Of a stretch of DNA of 64,000 nucleotides, positions 37,299 to 44,267 are shown piece after piece. The notes beneath the pieces are model-generated. The model was not told where the DNA came from and searched no databases. It was given only the letters and a program-made list of their open reading frames with translations. The translations under genes and the position numbers were made by a program. This DNA is from Aquibacillus albus (lineage in GTDB: Bacteria > Bacillota > Bacilli > Bacillales > Amphibacillaceae): assembly GCF_016908325.1 (NCBI RefSeq), contig NZ_JAFBDR010000006.1, positions 62,001-126,000 on the forward strand, given 5' to 3'. Every line of letters starts with the position of its first letter. Position 1 is the first letter of the stretch.

Positions 37299-37307
37299 TA
37301 AGCCCCC
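37283..37307. terminator. Bidirectional terminator between crcB2 and the VLRF1 gene
   Basis: Stem GGGGGCT / AGCCCCC with an 11-nt AT-rich loop and AT-rich flanks, placed between convergent genes. Confidence 0.8.
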
Positions 37308-37311
37308 TATA

Positions 37312-38082
37312 TTATGCAATTATTTTATCGATAACCGTTGTTTCCGGTTGATCTAAGATGTTCTGTTTTTCCACCTTGTCCACTTTTTTATGCATACAAT
37401 CATTCATGTATTGAACGTCTTCAGGTTCTCCCATTAAATAAATCTTTTCCCAATTATGTTTTTTGGCTAGCTTGTCCAATACTGGGGCTATTGACTTATA
37501 CCAACGCTTTTCATTGTCTTTTCTTCCATTCCCATTAGTGGTCGAAACAACTTCAAACACATCCGGTAATTGCTGCCAATCACCCGTTTCCTGATTCAAT
37601 TGATATCTTCTTGTTTCTATAATGTCACCCAATTCCGCTTCGATAACTTTCACCCTACTTTGTTGAACGAGTATCACGCCTAATTTTGGAAAAAGCTCTC
37701 TTAATTGATACAACTGGTCAGTTACTGGAGATTCTTGCCAAAAAAATTCTGTTTTTACTCTCATTTGCAGATGTTTAGCTAACCAGATCTCTCCGTTTGA
37801 AGATGCAAAAATGACAACACTTTTTTTAAAATTCAATTGTTGTTCATCTATAAATTTTTCAACTTTGTTTCTAACTATTTTAAAATTGTGTAGTTCGTCT
37901 TTGTCTCCACTTTCCTCAAGATAGTTTTCAAAGCTATTCAACCCATTTTTCAGTTGGATTTTCCACTCTCTTCCACGTTGGTCTGGATCGGCAGGGTCTG
38001 TGTTCAGATACATACTTAGAACGCTATCTGGCTTGTCCAATTCAACTTTTTGCAACCACTTTAACTCAGCTTCTAAACTCAT
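37312..38082 (-). CDS. VLRF1 family aeRF1-type release factor-like protein
   Basis: A 256-residue cytoplasmic protein. Its N-terminal part (VLSMYLNTDPADPDQRGREWKIQLKNGL) and the middle (SVVIFASSNGEIWLAKHLQ, LGVILVQQSRVKVIEAELGDI) fit the bacterial eRF1-like/VLRF1 group, relatives of the eukaryotic release factor eRF1 suggested by comparative genomics to act in ribosome rescue. I see no GGQ motif. The C-terminal third contains a conserved-looking RWYKSIAPVLDKLAKKHNWEKIYLMG. Convergent with crcB; upstream lies the second copy of the large repeat. Function remains a family inference. Confidence 0.7.
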   Translation of the reverse strand: MSLEAELKWLQKVELDKPDSVLSMYLNTDPADPDQRGREWKIQLKNGLNSFENYLEESGDKDELHNFKIVRNKVEKFIDEQQLNFKKSVVIFASSNGEIWLAKHLQMRVKTEFFWQESPVTDQLYQLRELFPKLGVILVQQSRVKVIEAELGDIIETRRYQLNQETGDWQQLPDVFEVVSTTNGNGRKDNEKRWYKSIAPVLDKLAKKHNWEKIYLMGEPEDVQYMNDCMHKKVDKVEKQNILDQPETTVIDKIIA

Positions 38083-38184
38083 ATAGATGGTTCCCCTCCC
38101 TTAATTGATTTGAAATCGTATATACTAATATGTATCCTATATTTAGTAAGCTCAAACATCGGATTTTAAATAAAGACTCTTTTC

Positions 38185-38885
38185 GTATTGTTTGTTGTTT
38201 TTTACTACACAATTGACAGATAATGCGCAATAAAAGATGATTTGTCATTAATCTAACGAATAAAAAGAGTGCATAACCGACGCTGTGGAAAAACACTCGC
38301 TTTCCGCGGGCAACGCTTCAACTTCCTCGGAAGAAAACCGCTTCCTGCGGGATTTTCAGCTGTTGGGACTTCGATTACTCGCCCCACCGAAAACCATTTG
38401 CTTTTCCCGCAGGAGTCTCGCATTTTTCCACAGCTTGGATTAAATTTTTTTAAGTGAGAATCTGTCCAACTGCTGTAACGAAGCTCTCATACCATTTCTT
38501 TTAACTAAAATTAGTTATTTTATGAAATTTCGACTATCAAGTGGTGGAAGCACATGTAGACTATTCGAAAAAATAAATCAATTTCTTATGTATGATGTAA
38601 TAGTGTCGGTGCTTTCCTGAAGAGAAGACATCCACGTAATGTGAATTCCAGTACTTACACATATGATTAATCGAAGAATCGCTTTTAGCGTAGGCAGAAT
38701 ACGTAGACTCCTGCGGGAACAGCACGTGTCCGAAGACCCCGCAAGAAGCGCTCTTTGCTTCTGAGGAGGCTGAGGCCGTGCCCGCGGAAAGCGAAGTATT
38801 CTGCCGAAGCGATTGTATGGCACTCGATAGAAAAGATCTGGAAGAAAGCAAATCATGTAATAGTTACTGCACATTATAGCTTCTG
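38185..38885 (-). repeat. Composite palindromic non-coding repeat element, copy 2 (inverted)
   Basis: Reverse-complement relative of the element at 11523-12165. Block B is at 38282-38434 and block A at 38680-38811, with the AT-rich middle also conserved (shared runs such as CACATTACGTGGATGTCTTC read on the minus strand). Block B here carries about 35 extra bases (around 38367-38400) absent from copy 1. No gene is supported inside; the frames seen are translations of the GC-rich palindromes. The region separates the VLRF1 gene from gtrA. Confidence 0.85.
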
Positions 38886-38953
38886 TGCAATTAGGCTTAT
38901 CATACAAAGCAACAATCTTTAAAACATAAACTTAAGAAAGTGATGGAAATCTA

Positions 38954-39406
38954 ATGGCAAAAAAACTTCGTACTCAAATGATGCAATTTGGATTTATTGG
39001 AATAAGCAATGCAATCGTAGATATCGTTTCGTTAAATGTATTGCTGTGGATTTGGCCAACGACACAATCCTCTTTATTGTTTGTGTTTAACACAATTGCC
39101 TATATCCTAACAATCATCAACAGCTATATTTGGAATACGAAATATACCTTTAGTCACCGTGCTAATATTGATACAAAAGAAATTTCCTTGTTTATATTAC
39201 AAGCAACAATTGCTTTAGTGATTAGCAACCTTGTATTTATTGGTGCGTTTCGACTATTAGTGGATCAGACTTTTATTTCAATTCCTGTATTTATAAGCCA
39301 GAACATAGCAAAGGGCTTAGCAATGTTTCTGTCATCATCAGCCAGCTTTTTCTTCATGAAGTTCTTTGTATTCCGTAAAAAAGATGTAAACCAAACTGAA
39401 CATTAA
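38954..39406 (+). CDS. GtrA-family membrane protein
   Basis: A 150-residue protein with four helices and the GtrA/PF04138 pattern: FGFIGISNAIVDIVSLNVLLW at the start, NSYIWNTKYTF in the loop after helix 2, and the end FFFMKFFVFRK. GtrA proteins act in polysaccharide or teichoic-acid decoration, probably flipping undecaprenyl-linked sugars. No glycosyltransferase gene is adjacent, so the substrate is unknown. It stands alone between the repeat and a terminator. Confidence 0.85.
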   Translation: MAKKLRTQMMQFGFIGISNAIVDIVSLNVLLWIWPTTQSSLLFVFNTIAYILTIINSYIWNTKYTFSHRANIDTKEISLFILQATIALVISNLVFIGAFRLLVDQTFISIPVFISQNIAKGLAMFLSSSASFFFMKFFVFRKKDVNQTEH

Positions 39407-39408
39407 AT

Positions 39409-39442
39409 AAAAGCGCAAGCAGTAAAAAATGCTTGCGCTTTT
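39409..39442 (+). terminator. Terminator after gtrA
   Basis: Perfect stem AAAAGCGCAAGCA / TGCTTGCGCTTTT with an 8-nt loop. Confidence 0.9.
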
Positions 39443-39505
39443 GTAATCATAAAATACTTTCTCGCGGGAAAACTGTAAACGCATCTGATAAGGAGGTGAA
39501 GGGAA

Positions 39506-39712
39506 TTGACTGTAGGGACACAAATGCAGCAAGCAATTGCAAGCTGCGAAAGTGTAATAGCTAGCTTACACAGCTTTTCACTGGAAACACAAGATCAAAC
39601 AGCAAAGCAAATGTTTCAAAACTTAAGTAATCAACAACAACAAATTCTCGATAATCTAAAAGCTCGTTTACAATATATCGAAACACAAGAACCACAATAT
39701 AAAAATCAATAA
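39506..39712 (+). CDS. DUF1657 protein
   Basis: A 68-residue helical, glutamine-rich protein (MTVGTQMQQAIASCESVIASLHSFS) of the DUF1657 family, found in spore formers and often next to spoVA, YhcN/YlaJ and DUF421 genes in spore-resistance clusters. Here it stands alone. The start is TTG at 39506, 9 nt after AAGGAGGTGAAGG. Function unknown. Confidence 0.82.
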   Translation: MTVGTQMQQAIASCESVIASLHSFSLETQDQTAKQMFQNLSNQQQQILDNLKARLQYIETQEPQYKNQ

Positions 39713-39714
39713 CG

Positions 39715-39743
39715 AAAAAAGGGATGGTATCGCCATCCCTTTT
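39715..39743. terminator. Bidirectional terminator between DUF1657 gene and uspA
   Basis: Stem AAAAGGGATGG / CCATCCCTTTT with a 5-nt loop; its right arm touches the stop codon of the convergent usp gene. Confidence 0.85.
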
Positions 39744-40161
39744 ACTTTACAATCATTACCGGACAATTTGCACGTTTTGCAACTTTGTGACTTACACTTC
39801 CTAGCACCATCTCTTGTAAAGAATTTAAGCCACGACTACCTATCACACAAATATCCACTTCATTTTCATTTGCATATTTAACGATTGTTGGTCCTGGTTC
39901 TCCATGAAGTACTTTTATTTCATAATCTACATGCTCATGTTTCATCTTTTGTTCCGTTATCGTCAATTTTTCCTTACGCGTTTGATCTAAGTTCACTGAG
40001 TTCCAGTGATTTAACACATCTGATTTAGATTTTGAACCATCAATTACATAAAGAATGATGACCTTTGCGTCAGGATTTTTCTTTGCAAGGGTTAATGCTT
40101 TTTCAGCAGCTCTAATTGCGTGTGCAGAACCATCTGAAGCTAATAATATATTGTTAAACAT
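39742..40161 (-). CDS. Universal stress protein, UspA family
   Basis: A 139-residue single-domain UspA protein: the N-terminal strand ILLASDGSAHA and the C-terminal ATP-binding loop GSRGLNSLQEMVLGSVSHKVAKRANCPVMIVK (G-2x-G-9x-G-S type) predict the ATP-binding subclass. Single gene; the ATG is preceded by AAGGGG. Role in general stress is a family inference. Confidence 0.9.
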   Translation of the reverse strand: MFNNILLASDGSAHAIRAAEKALTLAKKNPDAKVIILYVIDGSKSKSDVLNHWNSVNLDQTRKEKLTITEQKMKHEHVDYEIKVLHGEPGPTIVKYANENEVDICVIGSRGLNSLQEMVLGSVSHKVAKRANCPVMIVK

Positions 40162-40335
40162 GGATAAATTCCCCTTAAATAATACTTTTTAATTCATTAT
40201 AGCAAACCTGTTTCTTTTCCTAAACAACTTTCGTGCGAGCCTTTCCCTTATCTGAAAGAATTACCAGCTTTCATTTGAATTTAATTTTTTATTTTACAGA
40301 TAATATAAAATATCTTGCTGGAAGGAGATTTTTAG

Positions 40336-40803
40336 ATGAAGCATTTAAAAGCAATTAGCATTAAGTTTCTTGTCATCGCTATTGTGCTCTACTCCATTTT
40401 GACAAGCTTTTATTCCGCTTCACTTTTAAATATATTTATTATAAGTGTACTTGTAACTGGTGTTGCTTACGTAGTGGGAGATTTATTTATCCTACCGCGG
40501 TTCGGGAATTTGATAGCTACAATTGCCGATTTTGGTTTAGCATTTGGTGCGATTTGGTTGTTATCCGTATTCTTTTTAGGATTGGAATATGGAATTGTAG
40601 CAGCTTCTTTGTTTTGTGCAATCCTCATAAGCTTAACAGAAGCTTTATTTCACATCTACATGGATAACAAAGTATTACACAATGGTGATGAAGAAATCTA
40701 TGTTGATCGATATCAAACATCAAGACAATTACAAACAGAATTTTCAGAGGAAAATCCAGATATAGATATTATTGAGCTAAAGAAAAAAAAAGACGGTGAA
40801 TAA
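40336..40803 (+). CDS. DUF2512 membrane protein, YndM-like
   Basis: A 155-residue protein with four hydrophobic helices in the first 105 residues and a charged cytoplasmic tail (residues 110-155). It fits the DUF2512 (YndM) family of Bacillus, function unknown. AAGGAG precedes the ATG. A strong terminator follows at once. Confidence 0.8.
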   Translation: MKHLKAISIKFLVIAIVLYSILTSFYSASLLNIFIISVLVTGVAYVVGDLFILPRFGNLIATIADFGLAFGAIWLLSVFFLGLEYGIVAASLFCAILISLTEALFHIYMDNKVLHNGDEEIYVDRYQTSRQLQTEFSEENPDIDIIELKKKKDGE

Positions 40804-40840
40804 AAATAAGCTTGGAGCTGTTGGCTCCAAGCTTATTTTT
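40802..40840 (+). terminator. Terminator after the yndM-like gene
   Basis: Perfect stem AAAAATAAGCTTGGAGC / GCTCCAAGCTTATTTTT with a 5-nt loop. Confidence 0.92.
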
Positions 40841-40876
40841 GGTGAACTTTGTAGTTGAGGGGTCTGACCCCTTGCA

Positions 40877-41800
40877 TCAAAATGGATTAACAGCTTCTTT
40901 GGCAAGCATGATCCCCACTTCTTTATTTTCATTCCAAATTTTATCAAAAAAGCTAATTGGTACCGGTCTTGGCCCGACTAATGGTGAAATCTCTATGGTA
41001 AACCCTGGTTTCTTCAATGAATCCAAAAACCAATCCGTGAATCCCCCTCCACTCGGATTAGGTCCAGGAAATATCAATGAATATCCTGTCTTTTTACTAA
41101 TCATGTCAGCAATTTTTTTCGACTGACGAAGCAGGTCACCATTACTCCTATACTTCCAAAAAATCTCTTCACCAGAAGAGTGATAAGCAACCGCTAGCTC
41201 AAAATTATGCGCTATTGTAAAGTCATATATAGACTTCGTTTCTGGTTCACTTAATGGGGATGGGCCCTTATACATCGCCGAAGCCGGTTTTCCAGGGTCA
41301 TTTTGGATATTCTCCCAATCAGCAGGATACTGTCTATTTAAATCAACACCGTGAATATTCGCTTTCCACGATGAAAAATCTTTACTACCGTTATTTAATT
41401 CAAGTAATTGATTTGCATTTGACATTGTTTGCTCCCCATTCTGAACAAGCGCAACACCATCAGGATTCACCATCGGAACAAACCAGATAGAAGTTTTCGA
41501 TAAAATTTCCTTTACATCAAATCCACCAATTTTTTGGTTATTCTTGAAAGCCTCACTATAAGTCTCCACCATAACCATGAGTAATGCTGTCGTTAACCAT
41601 TCCCTGGCATGATGTGCTCCATTGATAAATATTTCTCTATCTCCTTTTCCTAACTTTAGTGCGTACAGCTTTCTGTTTTCAATGGAATGCCCAATCACCT
41701 CTACCTGAATCAAGTCAGGAAATTTTTGTTTTAGCTTGGTTATGTCTTTGACTAATTGTTCATAGGTATAGACCTGTTTCGGATTTACAATTCTATCCAT
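40877..41800 (-). CDS. M14-family zinc carboxypeptidase
   Basis: A 307-residue M14 peptidase. Zinc and catalytic residues are visible: H64-x2-E67 (GAHHAREW), the substrate loop NPDGVAL and HGVDLNRQYPADW, the third zinc histidine in AVAYHSSGE, and the general base Glu in FTIEISPLVGP. This resembles the gamma-D-glutamyl-meso-diaminopimelate peptidase I catalytic domain, but the LysM repeats usual for that enzyme are missing and there is no signal peptide, so a cytoplasmic or spore location is likely. The ATG at 41800 follows GGAGGAGAGAGG; the longer frame is less likely. Confidence 0.85.
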   Translation of the reverse strand: MDRIVNPKQVYTYEQLVKDITKLKQKFPDLIQVEVIGHSIENRKLYALKLGKGDREIFINGAHHAREWLTTALLMVMVETYSEAFKNNQKIGGFDVKEILSKTSIWFVPMVNPDGVALVQNGEQTMSNANQLLELNNGSKDFSSWKANIHGVDLNRQYPADWENIQNDPGKPASAMYKGPSPLSEPETKSIYDFTIAHNFELAVAYHSSGEEIFWKYRSNGDLLRQSKKIADMISKKTGYSLIFPGPNPSGGGFTDWFLDSLKKPGFTIEISPLVGPRPVPISFFDKIWNENKEVGIMLAKEAVNPF

Positions 41801-41902
41801 TCCTCTCTCCTCCAAGATTATATACATAATTGGGTTCCTATCATTCAACTCCTATAGGTATTATATTCTTTTTGTAATGGAAGTTGATTTAAAGGAAAAA
41901 GA

Positions 41903-41932
41903 ATAGGCTGTTGAGATTTATCAACAGCCTAA
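41903..41932 (-). terminator. Terminator after the acyl-CoA dehydrogenase-like gene
   Basis: Perfect stem AGGCTGTTGA / TCAACAGCCT with a 6-nt loop, T-rich on the minus-strand side. Confidence 0.8.
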
Positions 41933-41942
41933 TTAAAAGAGC

Positions 41943-43106
41943 TTATTCCTTTAACGCTTGATTGGCAAGCATTTGAATAACCATGTCATCCATCGGTGGA
42001 TTGTGAAGACCTGCTCGAACATCACGATAGTATTGTTCAAAACGATAATCCTTCGATAAACCTCTCCCACCTACAATTCGCATCGCTATGTCTACTACTT
42101 CATTTGCGACATTCGTTGCAACAGTTTTCACCACTGCTAATTCTGATCCAAGCTTTGACCTTTGGTCTGGGTATTGATCCCATTTCTCCGCAATTGCATA
42201 CATAAAGTTACGCGCGTAAAGCAATTTCATATCCATTTCACCTATCTTTTGCTTTACATGCGGAACTTCAGATATCGTCGTATTTAGACTGTTCGGTTGA
42301 AAATTCTTAGCAAATTCAATGGCGTCATTTCGCGCAGCGATAGCAATGCCTAAATAGCATGCCGGAATATGTAAAAGCCACCCCTTTGGAGAAGGTTTTC
42401 CTCCTTTTTCATTTACCTCTACTAATAACTCTTCATGAAGTTTAACATCAGTTAAAACTAAATCATCACTTCCAGTTCCTCTCATACCTAATGTATTCCA
42501 AGTATGTTCAACAGATACACCTGGTTCTTCACGACTGATAAGGAACCAACCTACAGCCTTCTTATCCTCCACATACGCCGAAACAATGTAATAATCCAAC
42601 ACAGTTGCCATTGTTGTAAATGTTTTTCTTCCATTTACAATATAGTAATCTCCATCACGAACTGCTTTCGTTTCGGGAATGCCTCCACGAGTTGGACTTC
42701 CCGTTGCTGCTTCAGAAGCGGCTCGATTCACAACTTTTTTATTTTCGCCAACTTCTTTTGCAATCATCTCAAATTTTTCCTGCGACCATAATTTTTGTTC
42801 ACTTAATTCCATAACGATTCCCATATGCCAACCGATCGATAATGCCGTTGAACCGTCCCCTACAGCAAGTCTTTCCTGCAAGAGAACGAGCTCATAAAGA
42901 CTTATGTCCTCCCCACCGTAAGATTCAGGAAGTGGCAAAGATACATAATCCTCAGATTTTAGATCCTGCAAAGTGTTTGAAGAAAAAGTAGCCTGTTTTT
43001 CTGTATCTGGTACTTGTTCTTTTGCCCGAGAAGCAATCCGTGCAGCTTTTTCTACCAAGTTTCTTTGTCGCTCATTTTTAACAAAAGACTCAAATAAAGG
43101 TAACAT
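41943..43106 (-). CDS. Acyl-CoA dehydrogenase family protein (YdbM-like)
   Basis: A 387-residue flavoprotein of the acyl-CoA dehydrogenase superfamily, similar in length and pattern to B. subtilis YdbM. The FAD/substrate signatures are altered from typical FadE: NRAASEAATGSPTRGG replaces the usual YALTEPxxGSD, and the C-terminus has RIVGGRGLSKDYRFEQYYRDVRAGLHNPPMDDM. This suggests a monooxygenase-like or specialised substrate class. It stands alone, divergent from the yczE-like gene, without a FadR box. Confidence 0.8.
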   Translation of the reverse strand: MLPLFESFVKNERQRNLVEKAARIASRAKEQVPDTEKQATFSSNTLQDLKSEDYVSLPLPESYGGEDISLYELVLLQERLAVGDGSTALSIGWHMGIVMELSEQKLWSQEKFEMIAKEVGENKKVVNRAASEAATGSPTRGGIPETKAVRDGDYYIVNGRKTFTTMATVLDYYIVSAYVEDKKAVGWFLISREEPGVSVEHTWNTLGMRGTGSDDLVLTDVKLHEELLVEVNEKGGKPSPKGWLLHIPACYLGIAIAARNDAIEFAKNFQPNSLNTTISEVPHVKQKIGEMDMKLLYARNFMYAIAEKWDQYPDQRSKLGSELAVVKTVATNVANEVVDIAMRIVGGRGLSKDYRFEQYYRDVRAGLHNPPMDDMVIQMLANQALKE

Positions 43107-43307
43107 TGCTTTTCACTCCAAATTTTTAGTAAATAACGATCAAATTTTCATGTTAACACTATTTAAATCATACAAAAATAGAATGAATTCTTCCACTTAT
43201 TTACTTCATCATAGTAGATGAATTTCCTTGTTCCTTTTTAACCACCACTTTGTTATAGTATGAAGAGTAGCTTCGTAGAACGATACAATAGAAAAGGAAG
43301 TGACGTC

Positions 43308-43940
43308 ATGAAGCTAATTCGTGAAGGTTTTTTATTTTATATTTCTGGTATTTTAATATTAACGCTTGGAATTGCACTTACAATTATATCAAAACTAGGG
43401 GCCTCACCATTTGATGCGCTCCTAGTTGGCTTGCATAGAACGTTTGGATTAACAATAGGAAGCTGGGAAATTGTTGTCGGCTTAACAATGGTATTAGGTA
43501 ATGCATTAGCACAGAAAAAAACTCCTGAATATTACGCACTATTAACTTCTTTCATTACCGGAATCGGAATTGACTTATGGCTATTTTTGTTAAGTAATTG
43601 GGTTGTGCCACAAACATGGATTAGTCAATCGGTTGCCCTAACACTCGGAATTATATTTACAGGCATAGGAGTTGCAACTTATTTACAGTCTAAATTCGCA
43701 CCAAACCCGATGGATCGCTCGATGTTAGTCGTTTCTGAATTAACCGGTTGGAGTGTTACATTTTCAAGAGCATTAATCAGTATAGCTCTCGTTATTCTCG
43801 CTTTCTTTTTTAATGGCGCAATCGGTATTGGTACATTAATAAACGCGTTGTTTACAGGTGTTCTTATTCAGTTCTTTTTACCATACGTAGAAATCATAAA
43901 AAAGCATACGTGGAAGCAGAAAAATCAAATAGCTTCATAA
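43308..43940 (+). CDS. YczE/YyaS-family membrane protein
   Basis: A 210-residue integral membrane protein with five or six helices and the family pattern GIALTIISKLGASPFDALLVGLH and FAPNPMDRSMLVVSELTGWS. YczE-type proteins have no established biochemical role, although B. subtilis YczE affects bacillomycin/surfactin production. The ATG at 43308 follows AAAGGAAGTG; a longer frame begins at 43260 without a ribosome site. Confidence 0.8.
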   Translation: MKLIREGFLFYISGILILTLGIALTIISKLGASPFDALLVGLHRTFGLTIGSWEIVVGLTMVLGNALAQKKTPEYYALLTSFITGIGIDLWLFLLSNWVVPQTWISQSVALTLGIIFTGIGVATYLQSKFAPNPMDRSMLVVSELTGWSVTFSRALISIALVILAFFFNGAIGIGTLINALFTGVLIQFFLPYVEIIKKHTWKQKNQIAS

Positions 43941-43974
43941 GAAAGAGGAAGATACATCGATGTCTTCCTCTTTC
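43941..43974 (+). terminator. Terminator after the yczE-like gene
   Basis: Stem GAAAGAGGAAGA / TCTTCCTCTTTC with a 10-nt loop, followed by TTTTG. Confidence 0.88.
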
Positions 43975-44173
43975 TTTTGTTTCATAGTTTATCTTTTTTG
44001 GCGGATCTGATTATGGATTCCTCAAACTAGTCTTCGACAACTTTTGCGGATCCAAACCGATTTTCGTGCTCTTCGAACTAAATCAGCCCCCCTACCCTCA
44101 TCCTCTCCGACATAATACACAAAAAATTACGATAAACAATCAAAATTCGAGCCATTATCTGACAATTCGTGTT

Positions 44174-44198
44174 ATAATTATGTAACGTAACATAACAT
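44174..44198 (+). promoter_or_regulatory. GlnR/TnrA-type nitrogen box at the amt-mcp promoter
   Basis: TATAAT at 44174-44179 is a perfect -10. Directly downstream, TGTAACGTAACATAACA (44182-44198) satisfies the GlnR/TnrA consensus TGTNA-N7-TNACA exactly. A box overlapping the transcription start fits repression under nitrogen excess by GlnR. No clear -35 was found at normal spacing. The rest of 43975-44267 shows nothing else. Confidence 0.75.
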
Positions 44199-44267
44199 AA
44201 ACTGTAACCTTTTACATACAAAACAAAATCATAGGTACGATTGGTTCTATTTCCAAAGGAGGTTATT

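Noticed and set aside
38561-38907. Two minus-strand frames of about 100 codons in repeat copy 2
   Set aside because: Same palindromic repeat as copy 1; the translated products differ by frame and composition is not protein-like.
40851-40878. GGGGTCTGACCCC palindrome as a terminator for the M14 peptidase gene
   Set aside because: Too short and without a T-tract; the strong hairpin at 40802-40840 can serve both convergent genes.
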